Assembly (NCBI GenBank): GCA_031556065.1
Contig: JAVBTR010000044.1
Span: 1 to 21,199 of the forward strand
Reading direction: 5' to 3'
Source: JAVBTR01 sp031556065
Lineage (GTDB): Bacteria > Bacillota > Clostridia > Christensenellales > Aristaeellaceae
DNA: 21,199 nt
The position numbers and the translations under genes were made by a program. The notes below the pieces were generated by a model. It was not told where the DNA came from, made no database searches, and saw only the letters and a list, made by a program, of their open reading frames with translations. Of the stretch, positions 15,002 through 21,199 are shown piece after piece; within the stretch, counting starts at the first letter, position 1; each line of letters opens with the position of its first letter.

Positions 15002-15056
15002 CCGTATTTGAAAAAGACTTACAGACACTTAAGCTGGAAGTCTTTTTCAAATACGG
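15002..15056. repeat. perfect 19-bp-arm inverted repeat (hairpin)
   Basis: CCGTATTTGAAAAAGACTT (15002-15020) is repeated in exact inverse at 15038-15056, with a 17-nt loop. The inner part (AAAAAGACTT ... AAGTCTTTTT) resembles a bidirectional terminator and lies 15 nt beyond the stop of the broken secreted-protein gene (minus strand). The long arms also fit a small palindromic element. The rest of the gene-free stretch 14904-15001 shows nothing I can assign. Confidence 0.6.
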
Positions 15057-15071
15057 ATATGCTATTTTATT

Positions 15072-15350
15072 TTACTCAAGTCCCTCTACGGGAATGATCA
15101 GGGTAACCTTATCGCCACTGGAGAAATTCATCATTTCCTGAATTTCAGGCTCTACTGGCGACAGACTGGTTAACGCCACGGATTCGGCACTTCGATGGTA
15201 GCGCCAGCTTTTCTTTGGCAATTTCATTGGCCAAGGCGGTTAGTTTTTCATCGGTCATGGTCTTTAAATCAACGGAATCCACTGGCCCGGCCAGAGAAAA
15301 AAAGGGAAGAGCAATAAGAGTGTCAGCAATAACAGGCAAACCTTTTTCAT
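15072..15350 (-). pseudogene. frameshifted gene for a small secreted protein of unknown function
   Basis: From the ATG at 15350 (AAAGGGG 8 nt upstream) a signal peptide MKKVCLLLLTLLLLFPFF is encoded. At the T7 run (15303-15297) the sensible reading changes frame and continues as SLAGPVDSVDLKTMTDEKL and TALANEIAKEK. A second shift (near 15195-15215) is needed to reach a protein-like tail, VALTSLSPVEPEIQEMMNF up to PVEGLE and the TAA at 15074-15072. With one more T in the run, the first break would be repaired. The pieces together are about 90 residues. The DLKTMTDEKLTALANEI style resembles small exported proteins of Clostridia, but I do not recognise a named family. Either the gene is decaying, or the homopolymer was miscounted and part of the middle is missing. 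Confidence 0.6.
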
Positions 15351-15412
15351 AGAAAATACCCCTTTCATTAAGATAATTAGAAACTCTACGCTTGGAAAAA
15401 GGTACAAGTCGA

Positions 15413-15451
15413 TGGAAATGGTTTCCAAGTGACCGCGGAAGGTGGTATAAT
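15413..15451 (+). promoter_or_regulatory. promoter with inverted repeat for the flavoprotein gene
   Basis: TG-G-TATAAT is an extended -10 with a perfect hexamer at 15446-15451. A weak -35 (TTTCCA, 15422-15427) lies 18 bp upstream. The -35 is embedded in the inverted repeat TGGAAA-TGG-TTTCCA (15413-15427), which could be an operator blocking the promoter. Confidence 0.65.
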
Positions 15452-15482
15452 AAGGCATGTTTGAATGTGTGCGGAGGTCATA

Positions 15483-16058
15483 ATGAAAACACTAATTATC
15501 AACGGTTCCCCACGAAGCAGGGGCGATACAGCCTTTTTACTGGGAGAATTAAAAAAACACCTTCGGGGTGAAATCGTAGAAATACGGGCCTATGACGGTA
15601 CTATCCGACCCTGCGTGGATTGCAGGGCTTGCAAAGCACAAAAAGGCTGTGTTATTAACGATGATATGGCATTAATCTATAAGGGCGATTTCGATAACGT
15701 GGTTATCGCATCCCCCCTGTATATGTCGAACCTGACAGCGCCTCTTATGGGCATTGCCAGCAGATTCCAAGCCTTTTACTGCGCAAAACGGTTTTTGAAG
15801 GATGAATTTATTTTTAGCGAAAAGAAAGCCGCCCTTATACTGGTTGGGGGCGGCGACGGCGGACCGGAAAAAGCCATTGATCTGGCCTTATGGATGTTCA
15901 AAAAAATGAACGCCTGGGGTTTTGAGGCACATACCATTCTTTCACTTAAAACAGATGACATCCCTGCTTGCCAAGATGCTCTGGCCATTGAAAAAACCCG
16001 TGATATTGCCGCGTACTTCAATTGCGATCAAAAATCAAATAACACATGTATGCCTTGA
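15483..16058 (+). CDS. NAD(P)H-dependent FMN reductase / iron-sulfur-flavoprotein-like oxidoreductase
   Basis: This encodes 191 residues with a flavodoxin-like fold. The N-terminal FMN phosphate loop is LIINGSPRSRGDTAFLL. A cysteine-rich segment, CVDCRACKAQKGCVINDDM, sits where Isf-type iron-sulfur flavoproteins and related reductases of anaerobes carry their compact Cys motif (here four Cys, CxxCxxCx5C). SPLYMSNLTAPLM forms the next FMN-contact loop. Family members pass electrons from NAD(P)H or ferredoxin to small acceptors. GGAGG lies 5 nt before the ATG at 15483; an ATG at 15465 lacks such a site. It is transcribed alone from the promoter at 15446-15451, divergent from the broken secreted-protein gene. 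Confidence 0.85.
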   Translation: MKTLIINGSPRSRGDTAFLLGELKKHLRGEIVEIRAYDGTIRPCVDCRACKAQKGCVINDDMALIYKGDFDNVVIASPLYMSNLTAPLMGIASRFQAFYCAKRFLKDEFIFSEKKAALILVGGGDGGPEKAIDLALWMFKKMNAWGFEAHTILSLKTDDIPACQDALAIEKTRDIAAYFNCDQKSNNTCMP

Positions 16059-16063
16059 CGGCT

Positions 16064-16117
16064 AAAAAAGATCCAAGAGATAAATCTTTCCCGCAGCTAA
16101 GGGGCAGCGCCCCTTAG
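16064..16117 (-). terminator. paired hairpins between convergent genes
   Basis: CTAAGGGGC-AGC-GCCCCTTAG (16097-16117) is a perfect 9-bp GC-rich stem that contains the stop codon of the minus-strand gene ending at 16114. Further along the minus strand, AAAGAT ... ATCTTT (16089-16084 with 16072-16067) is followed by a T6 tract. Together they may end the minus-strand gene; on the plus strand no U-tract follows. Confidence 0.45.
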
Positions 16118-16554
16118 GCGAGACGTTCTATTTCCATAGCGATACTTTGCATGAGCCCCGCATTGCCGTGGCCTTCTATATTAAAAAGGCTGCCCGTGCC
16201 ATCGGTTACCGCATCAATAGCCAGGGATTTAAACAAGCCTGTGCCTTTTTTCTTTTGCTGGGCCATGGTAATGGTGTTTTTGCTGATGCTTACCAGGTTG
16301 CAAAAGCCGCCCTCACCAGGAAACACAATGTTTTTAAAGCCCAGTGCTTTTTTAAGCTCCGGGCCGCCAAAGGGAAATTGGCCTTGGGTCTTCAAAAGCT
16401 GAAAAAGCTCGTCGGTGGTATACTGGTTCAGGCTGTTAAAATCCTTATCCCGGTTCATGGTGAGAACCGATAGGGCACAAAACGCCACCATTCCCAACCC
16501 TGCTTCCAGAGCGATCCGTTTCAGTGGTCGCTTTAAATGGTGGATAAACGGCAT
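16114..16554 (-). CDS. membrane-anchored protein of unknown function
   Basis: This encodes 146 residues that I do not assign to a named family. An N-terminal basic stretch (HHLKRPLKR) leads into one TM helix (about 17-34, GLGMVAFCALSVLTM). A soluble domain of about 110 residues follows, with NSLNQYTTDELFQLLKTQG, FPFGGPELKKALGFKNIVFPGEG and SLAIDAVTDGTGSLFNIEGHG. Composition and strand/helix patterning look like a real protein. The ATG at 16554 has no ribosome site. A hydrophobic frame just upstream (16628-16533), with a good ribosome site, overlaps it in another frame, so the true protein may start there as a two-TM protein and be interrupted by a frameshift. It is convergent with the flavoprotein gene. 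Confidence 0.6.
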   Translation of the reverse strand: MPFIHHLKRPLKRIALEAGLGMVAFCALSVLTMNRDKDFNSLNQYTTDELFQLLKTQGQFPFGGPELKKALGFKNIVFPGEGGFCNLVSISKNTITMAQQKKKGTGLFKSLAIDAVTDGTGSLFNIEGHGNAGLMQSIAMEIERLA

Positions 16555-16628
16555 ATAGCAAAAACAATGCAGGGTATAATGGAAACCAGCAGTGTATAAA
16601 ATGGCCGTAAAAATTGAAGAAATGTCAC
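16533..16628 (-). pseudogene. hydrophobic 31-codon frame, probably the displaced N-terminus of the downstream membrane protein
   Basis: A GTG at 16628, with AAGGGG 7 nt upstream, opens a frame encoding VTFLQFLRPFYTLLV and then SIIPCIVFAICRLSTI before a TAA at 16535-16533. It is a clear TM helix and overlaps the next frame by 22 nt. Joining the two by a single-base shift would give a protein with two TM helices and a short basic loop. A separate small membrane peptide is the alternative. Confidence 0.4.
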
Positions 16629-16668
16629 TTTTCCACCCCTTAAGCTTTAAAAATTATGTCTTTCTTGA

Positions 16669-16694
16669 TTAGGGCGTGTTGAAACACGCCCTAA
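16669..16694. repeat. perfect 12-bp-stem hairpin in a gene-free stretch
   Basis: TTAGGGCGTGTT (16669-16680) and AACACGCCCTAA (16683-16694) are exact inverse repeats separated by GA. There is no U-tract on either strand, so it is not a standard terminator. It separates the minus-strand membrane protein from the plus-strand sugar operon. Apart from this and the promoter at 16787-16813, I see nothing in 16629-16849. Confidence 0.6.
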
Positions 16695-16786
16695 CATATT
16701 GGATGGTCTTTGTCAACCACATTCTGCGTGCACGAAAGAAATAAAAGCATTATGAGTCGAGAAACAGGCATTTCATGCGAAAGAGC

Positions 16787-16813
16787 TTGCTTTTTCCCAT
16801 AGCATGGTATAAT
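16787..16813 (+). promoter_or_regulatory. promoter of the aldo/keto reductase operon
   Basis: TG-G-TATAAT is an extended -10 with a perfect hexamer (16808-16813). A weak -35 TTGCTT (16787-16792) sits 15 bp upstream. Transcription would start near 16820, about 30 nt before the ATG at 16850. Confidence 0.65.
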
Positions 16814-16849
16814 AGATGAAATACAGCACCCGATAAGGAGAAGTGAATC

Positions 16850-17824
16850 ATGCAATATAGAAAACTTGGCAACAGTGCTATCATGGTATCCGCAATTGGA
16901 TTAGGCACATGGGCAGTAGGCGGAGACGGCTGGTGGGGCCCCAGCGATGAGAGCCAATGTATTAAAGCTGTTCATGCTGCTTTGGCTGGCGGCGTTAACC
17001 TGATCGACACCGCGCCGGTATACGGCTTTGGGTATAGCGAGGAACTGGTTGGTAAGGCCATTGCCGGTCGCCGGAACCAAATTATTCTCTCATCCAAAAC
17101 CGGGCTTTGGTGGGATGACGATACGGGGAATTACTTTTATTCCCTGGACGGCATCGATGTCCATAAATGCTTAAAACCGAAAAACATGGCTATTGAGTTG
17201 GAACGGAGCCTGAAACGGCTGAACACGGATTACATTGATATTTACCATACCCACTGGCAGGATAAAACCACGCCTATCGACGAAACGGCAGAATTTTTGA
17301 ACAAGGCTCTTAAAGAGGGGAAAATTCGCGCTATTGCGGTTTCCAATGCCACCACTAAACACATGGAGCAGTATTTTAAAACCTGCACCATTGTAGCAAA
17401 CCAGCCCAAATACAGTATTCTGGAAAGGAAGATTGAACCGGAGCTGGTTGATTACTGCGTAGAAAAGAACGTGGGCATTCTGGCCTATTCTCCCCTTGAA
17501 TTGGGGCTGTTAACTGGGAAAGTGACCATGGAAACTGTGTTTTCTGAACATGATACCCGCACTGCGGACCCATGGTTCCAATTGGAAAACCGTGCACGGG
17601 TTATCGCTTTCTTGGACAGCTTAAAGGGCTACACCGAAAAATACAACTGCACCATCGCCCAACTGATGATCGCTTGGACGTTTTCCCAAAAGGGGATTAC
17701 CAGCGTCTTGTGCGGTGCCAGAAAAGAAGCTAACGCTATGGAAAACGTGGCGGCTGGCAGCCTGATTATCGATGAAGAGGACCTTGCCGCCATTCGTTTT
17801 TTAGCGCCGACGCTATCATTGTAA
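16850..17824 (+). CDS. aldo/keto reductase
   Basis: This encodes 324 residues of an NAD(P)H-dependent (beta/alpha)8 oxidoreductase, in the group that includes IolS-like proteins. The catalytic tetrad is visible: Asp and Tyr in NLIDTAPVYGFGYSE, Lys in ILSSKTG, and His in IDIYHTHWQD. Cofactor-binding segments include IAVSN, AYSPLELGLLTGK and the C-terminal GITSVLCGARKEANAMENV. AAGGAG lies 9 nt before the ATG. It is the first gene of a plus-strand operon with a sugar isomerase/epimerase (24 nt gap), a Gfo/Idh/MocA dehydrogenase and a sugar-binding protein, so it probably acts on a sugar, ketosugar or inositol-like polyol. The exact substrate is not readable from sequence. Confidence 0.9.
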   Translation: MQYRKLGNSAIMVSAIGLGTWAVGGDGWWGPSDESQCIKAVHAALAGGVNLIDTAPVYGFGYSEELVGKAIAGRRNQIILSSKTGLWWDDDTGNYFYSLDGIDVHKCLKPKNMAIELERSLKRLNTDYIDIYHTHWQDKTTPIDETAEFLNKALKEGKIRAIAVSNATTKHMEQYFKTCTIVANQPKYSILERKIEPELVDYCVEKNVGILAYSPLELGLLTGKVTMETVFSEHDTRTADPWFQLENRARVIAFLDSLKGYTEKYNCTIAQLMIAWTFSQKGITSVLCGARKEANAMENVAAGSLIIDEEDLAAIRFLAPTLSL

Positions 17825-17848
17825 ATAATATAGAAGGAGGCTATCACT

Positions 17849-18841
17849 ATGGAAAAAAGACTGGTTACGCTGTGTACCTGCCAATGGGCAGACCTGCCTT
17901 TTGAAGAGCTTTGCGCTTTGGCTGTCAAGATGGGCTATGACGGCTTGGAGATCGCTTGCTGGGGCCAGGGGGTGGATATTGATAAAGCCTATGAGGACGA
18001 CCAGTATGTAGAATATCTAAAGGCTACCCTGAAAAAGCATAACCTTACGTGTCAGGCGCTGGCCACCCATATTATTGGCCAGTGCGTGGGCGACGCACCC
18101 GATCCTCGATTGAACAACTTCGCGCCTGCCCAGTTGGCAGATCAACCCGAGGCCATTCGCCAATGGGGGATCGATACCATGATGAAGGTCCCCACAGTGG
18201 CGAAAAAGCTGGGAGCCAGTGTGGTAACCAGCTTCACCGGCTCGCCTATTTGGAAATACCTCTACTCCTTCCCCCAAACCACGGAGGAAATGGTTAAGGA
18301 AGGCTTTAAACAAATTGTCCGCCTGTGGTCGCCTATTATGGATGAATTTAAAAAACACGGCATCAAGTACGCGCTGGAAGTACATCCCGGCGAAATTGCC
18401 TTCGACTATTACAGCACCAAGCGCCTGCTGGAGTGCTTTGGGGACAGGCCTGAATTCGGCCTGAATTTCGATCCCAGCCACCTCCAGTGGCAGGGCATCA
18501 AGCCCCATCTGTTTTTAAGTGACTTTAGGGACCGTATCTACCATGTTCATATGAAGGATGCAGCCGTCACACTGGATGGCCGCAGCGGCCTGCTGGGCTC
18601 CCATTTGGATTTTGGTGACATGCGCCGGGGGTGGAACTTCCGTTCCCTGGGCCATGGAGATGTAAATTTTGAAGAGATTATCCGTGTACTGAACGATATG
18701 TGCTATACTGGCCCCCTGTCGGTAGAATGGGAAGACAGTGGCATGGACCGCATCGACGGCGCCACCGAAGCCTGCGCCTTTGTTAAAAGGATCGATTTCA
18801 AACCCTCAGACTTTAAATTTGATGACGCTATTGCCAATTAG
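17849..18841 (+). CDS. TIM-barrel sugar phosphate isomerase/epimerase (AP-endonuclease-2 / xylose-isomerase-like fold)
   Basis: This encodes 330 residues. Divalent-metal ligands expected for the family can be seen: Glu in YALEVHPGEIAFD, Asp/His in NFDPSHLQWQG, His in YHVHMKDA, and Glu in LSVEWEDSGMDR near the C-terminus. The length and the GSHLDFGDMRRGWNFRSLGH segment fit the roughly 330-residue subgroup that commonly sits beside Gfo/Idh/MocA dehydrogenases in 3-ketosugar, glycoside or polyol pathways; this association is from memory. Members isomerise or epimerise free sugars or ketoglycosides despite the 'phosphate' name. AAGGAGG lies 8 nt before the ATG. The next gene starts 19 nt after its stop. 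Confidence 0.88.
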   Translation: MEKRLVTLCTCQWADLPFEELCALAVKMGYDGLEIACWGQGVDIDKAYEDDQYVEYLKATLKKHNLTCQALATHIIGQCVGDAPDPRLNNFAPAQLADQPEAIRQWGIDTMMKVPTVAKKLGASVVTSFTGSPIWKYLYSFPQTTEEMVKEGFKQIVRLWSPIMDEFKKHGIKYALEVHPGEIAFDYYSTKRLLECFGDRPEFGLNFDPSHLQWQGIKPHLFLSDFRDRIYHVHMKDAAVTLDGRSGLLGSHLDFGDMRRGWNFRSLGHGDVNFEEIIRVLNDMCYTGPLSVEWEDSGMDRIDGATEACAFVKRIDFKPSDFKFDDAIAN

Positions 18842-18860
18842 GCGATAGGGAGGAACACAT

Positions 18861-20009
18861 ATGAGCAAACGCATTTTATACGGCATGGTGGGCGGCGCAT
18901 ACAACGCCTTTATCGGTGACGTGCATCGCAAGGCCATCGCCTTTGATCCCCGTACCCAGCTGGCTGCTGGCTGCTTCAGTACCCATGGGGAAGTAAACCA
19001 GGCTACAGGCGGCCTGTATGGCCTTGATGAAAGCCGTATTTATGCGGACTATCAAACCATGGCAGCGGCGGAAAGCGCCCGCCCCGATGGCATTGCCTTT
19101 GTGAGCATTACCACGCCCAACAATACCCATTACCATATCGCCAAATGCTTTTTGTCCCACGGTATCCCGGTGGTGTGCGAAAAGCCCTTATGCTTTACTG
19201 TGGAAGAAGCAAAGGAGCTTGCGCAGTTGGTTCAAGAGAAGAATCTGCTTTTTGGCATGACATACAGTTATTCAGGCTACACCATGGTTAAAATAATGCG
19301 GGAGATGGTAAGGGCTGGTAAAATTGGCCGGGTGGTAGCTGTGAACGCCGAATATCCACAAGAGTGGCTTATCGATACCCTGGGCGACAGCGACCCCGGC
19401 ACAGCCAAGCTTTCCGGCTGGCGCAACAACCCCAAGGTGGCAGGCATCAGCAACTGTGTGGGGGATATTGGCACCCATATCGAAAACACGGTCCATTATG
19501 TGACAGGCCTTTCCATTAAACGTCTACTGGCCACCGCCAACACCTTTTCCGACCCGCTGGACTTGAACGCTAATATTATTGTGGAATATGAAAACGGTGC
19601 CAACGGTGCCTACTGGTGTTCCCAAATAGCGGCGGGTAACTTAAACGGCTTGAAGGTGCGTATTTATGGGGATAAGGGAGCGCTGGAATGGGAGCAGCAT
19701 TCCCCGGACTATGTCCGCTTCACCCCCAAGGGCCAGCCTCCGGAGATTTTGAGCCGTGGTACGGGCTACCTCAATGAAGAAGCGGCAAAGAACAACCGCC
19801 TTCCCTCCGGGCACCCGGAAGGGCTGTATGTGGGTTTTGCCAATATCTATCGAAGCTTTATTGAGGCCCTGGTTAAACAGCACGCAGGGGAAGAATTGAC
19901 AGAGCAAGACCTGGATTTCCCTAAGGTTACGGATGGTGTAAACGGCGTGAAGTTTGTGCACGCCGTAATAGAGAGCGCAGCCCATGATGCTAGGTGGGTA
20001 GAGCTGTAA
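18861..20009 (+). CDS. Gfo/Idh/MocA-family NAD(P)-dependent sugar dehydrogenase
   Basis: This encodes 382 residues. The N-terminal Rossmann domain begins YGMVGGAYNAFIGDVHRKA, a glycine-rich loop with the AFIG-x-VHR extension of one Gfo/Idh/MocA subgroup. VSITTPNNTHYHIA and the catalytic-lysine motif VVCEKPL follow. The C-terminal domain has ISNCVGDIGTHIENTVHYVTG, in which the Asp and His occupy the usual active-site positions. Such enzymes oxidise a sugar hydroxyl, often at C3, or inositols. AGGGAGG lies 7 nt before the ATG. Its pairing with the preceding epimerase suggests consecutive steps on one substrate. Confidence 0.9.
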   Translation: MSKRILYGMVGGAYNAFIGDVHRKAIAFDPRTQLAAGCFSTHGEVNQATGGLYGLDESRIYADYQTMAAAESARPDGIAFVSITTPNNTHYHIAKCFLSHGIPVVCEKPLCFTVEEAKELAQLVQEKNLLFGMTYSYSGYTMVKIMREMVRAGKIGRVVAVNAEYPQEWLIDTLGDSDPGTAKLSGWRNNPKVAGISNCVGDIGTHIENTVHYVTGLSIKRLLATANTFSDPLDLNANIIVEYENGANGAYWCSQIAAGNLNGLKVRIYGDKGALEWEQHSPDYVRFTPKGQPPEILSRGTGYLNEEAAKNNRLPSGHPEGLYVGFANIYRSFIEALVKQHAGEELTEQDLDFPKVTDGVNGVKFVHAVIESAAHDARWVEL

Positions 20010-20053
20010 TACCCTATATTAACAAAACGAAATTTAAAGCGGAGGAAGTAACG

Positions 20054-21088
20054 ATGAAAAAGATACTTTGTATCCTATTTGCTACTGTGCTCATGCTGGG
20101 CACTGCTACCGCATTGGCTGTAACCGATATCGCGATTCTGGTGCCCAATGCCGATCATGGCTGGACAGGCGCTGTGCTGACCTATGCCGAGGAAAAGGCT
20201 GCCGAAATCAATGCCGCTGGCAAGTATTCCGCCAAGGTGATATCCTCCTCCGACCCTGCGAACCAGATTTCCCAGATAGAGGATATTATCGAGAACCAAT
20301 CCGCCGCAAACGTGGTTATTCTGCCCCAGGACAATACCCTGGAAGCAACCATGAAGAAGCTGTCCGCAATCGGTATCCCTTTTGTGATGTTTGACCGGGT
20401 TATCGATGCCGTAGCGGGGGCTGCGGTATCCAGCGTCAAGGGCGATAATGAAGGTATCGGTATCGCTACGGCCAAGCGGTTTATTGAATCGGGGCTTAAG
20501 CCCGGCGACCCGGTGCTGATTATCCCCGGAGATAACTCCTCTGTGCCAGAAATGCGCAACAACGGCTTTTTCATGACCCTTGAAGAAAATGGCTGGACAG
20601 AGGACCAGTTAAAAGCCATCAAATCTACCGACTACACTGGCTGGAGCCGGGCCAAGGGCAAGGAGCTGTTTGTGGCATGGCTGGATTCTTCTACTATAGA
20701 TGAGATCACAGCGGTTAAGTATATTTTTACTCACGACGATGAAATCGCCATGGGCATGCTGGAAGCCCTTAAGGGCAGCGATATTGATCCCGCCAAGAAG
20801 GAAGCTTTTCTAAATGCCGGGGTACATCTGGGTACTTCCTCTGGCCTGAACGAGATTTATAGCGTGCTTAAAGGCATCCATCAGAAGGATTATGTTGCAC
20901 AAACGGCGCAATTGACCGATCTGTTTTCTGTGACATATGATCCCGGCATGATTAAGATTGCCGTACAGGACATGGTGGATAAGCTGGATGGCAGTGATGT
21001 GCCTGCTGATCACGTGGTGCCGGTGTCTGTAGTGGATAAAGCCAATGTGGATCAATTCCAGGGCTTCGGCGACGCCGTTGCAAAATAA
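20054..21088 (+). CDS. sugar ABC transporter substrate-binding protein (Peripla_BP_4 / MglB-RbsB-like)
   Basis: This encodes 344 residues from the chosen ATG. A signal peptide of about 22 residues ends TATALA before VTDIAIL, with no lipobox cysteine. The mature protein has the type I two-lobe fold: first strand DIAILVPNADHGWTGAVLTYAEE, the segment ISQIEDIIENQSAANVVILP, the ligand-contact FVMFDRVID, VLIIPGDNSSVPEMRN, and FTHDDEIAMGMLEAL. The frame is open from 19994, but GGAGG lies 8 nt before 20054 and the signal peptide starts exactly there. It lies 44 nt after the dehydrogenase stop. Tandem hairpins and a U-tract follow it. No transporter ATPase or permease for it is inside the window; they may follow to the right, or it may share components. 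Confidence 0.88.
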   Translation: MKKILCILFATVLMLGTATALAVTDIAILVPNADHGWTGAVLTYAEEKAAEINAAGKYSAKVISSSDPANQISQIEDIIENQSAANVVILPQDNTLEATMKKLSAIGIPFVMFDRVIDAVAGAAVSSVKGDNEGIGIATAKRFIESGLKPGDPVLIIPGDNSSVPEMRNNGFFMTLEENGWTEDQLKAIKSTDYTGWSRAKGKELFVAWLDSSTIDEITAVKYIFTHDDEIAMGMLEALKGSDIDPAKKEAFLNAGVHLGTSSGLNEIYSVLKGIHQKDYVAQTAQLTDLFSVTYDPGMIKIAVQDMVDKLDGSDVPADHVVPVSVVDKANVDQFQGFGDAVAK

Positions 21089-21129
21089 TGGAATAGCAAG
21101 GGGGCTGTCGCAATAAGAATCAAGGAACG

Positions 21130-21173
21130 CCAAGGGCTCTGCCCTTGGAACCCGCAAAGGGATACATCCCTTT
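21130..21173 (+). repeat. two tandem palindromes downstream of the binding-protein gene
   Basis: CCAAGGGC-TCT-GCCCTTGG (21130-21148) and AAAGGGAT-AC-ATCCCTTT (21156-21173) are perfect 8-bp stems, 7 nt apart. The first shares its AAGGG...CCCTT core and 3-nt loop plan with the hairpin at 16097-16117. They may stabilise the mRNA 3' end or belong to an interspersed palindromic family. Confidence 0.6.
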
Positions 21174-21174
21174 G

Positions 21175-21193
21175 ATCCCATTATGGGATTTTT
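21175..21193 (+). terminator. hairpin with U-tract after the sugar operon
   Basis: ATCCCAT (21175-21181) pairs with ATGGGAT (21183-21189) and is followed by TTTT (21190-21193). The loop is very tight (1 nt as drawn, more if the inner pair opens), so termination may be partial, as is common between a binding-protein gene and its transporter genes. Confidence 0.5.
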
Positions 21194-21199
21194 AAGGGA

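Noticed and set aside
15002..15056. CRISPR repeat or tRNA as explanation for the long hairpin
   Set aside because: There is a single unit with no spacers or further repeats, and no cloverleaf or TTC-loop features.
14915..15097. 60-codon plus-strand frame
   Set aside because: It runs straight through the 19-bp inverted repeat and into the opposite-strand pseudogene; no ribosome site and no protein-like pattern.
15413..15427. CcpA cre site upstream of the flavoprotein gene
   Set aside because: TGGAAATGGTTTCCA is a dyad but lacks the central CG and mismatches other fixed positions of the cre consensus, so it is listed only as a generic inverted repeat.

Overview
The window reads as a chromosomal segment of a bacterium, most likely an anaerobic Bacillota (Clostridia-like) or a relative. 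The evidence is the strong GGAGG-type ribosome binding sites, several TTG starts that are fixed by such sites, consensus sigma-A promoters, CRP/LacI/ROK regulators, and sugar ABC cassettes. The taxonomic call is an inference. The three secreted proteins have signal-peptidase-I type leaders with no lipobox cysteine, which is unusual for substrate-binding proteins of a monoderm.

Left part (1-7000). The window opens on the first ten codons of a probable IS256-type transposase (minus). Next comes an AT-rich GNAT acetyltransferase (plus). A minus-strand group follows: a NUDIX hydrolase, a ROK-family repressor with a consensus promoter, a PNPOx-like flavin protein, a frameshifted PaaK-like adenylate-forming enzyme, a headless TetR-family remnant, and a membrane-bound dCache-GGDEF-EAL c-di-GMP phosphodiesterase with its own TTGACA-N17-TAAAAT promoter. 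The TetR/PaaK pair looks like a decaying operon.

Centre (7090-14900). One long minus-strand operon runs Crp-family activator, LacI-family repressor, ribose-type binding protein, two-domain ATPase, permease, ribokinase and secreted nucleoside hydrolase, and ends at a strong terminator. Read together, it would cleave nucleosides outside the membrane, import the freed ribose and phosphorylate it. Upstream of the first gene lies a perfect CRP-type palindrome (TGTGA-N6-TCACA), centred 41.5 bp before the predicted transcription start. This fits class II activation, probably autoregulatory. LacI-like and other dyads lie next to it.

Right-centre (15000-16850). This is a patch of small and damaged genes: a perfect 19-bp-arm hairpin, a frameshifted small secreted protein, an intact iron-sulfur-flavoprotein-like oxidoreductase with an extended -10 promoter, and a two-TM protein of unknown function that may also be frameshifted. 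Several hairpins lie between them.

Right part (16780-21199). A plus-strand operon encodes an aldo/keto reductase, a TIM-barrel sugar isomerase/epimerase, a Gfo/Idh/MocA dehydrogenase and a second sugar-binding protein. It is followed by tandem palindromes ending in a U-tract. It probably takes up and oxidises or epimerises an unidentified sugar, glycoside or polyol. The transporter's other subunits would lie beyond the window. No tRNA, rRNA or CRISPR array was seen.
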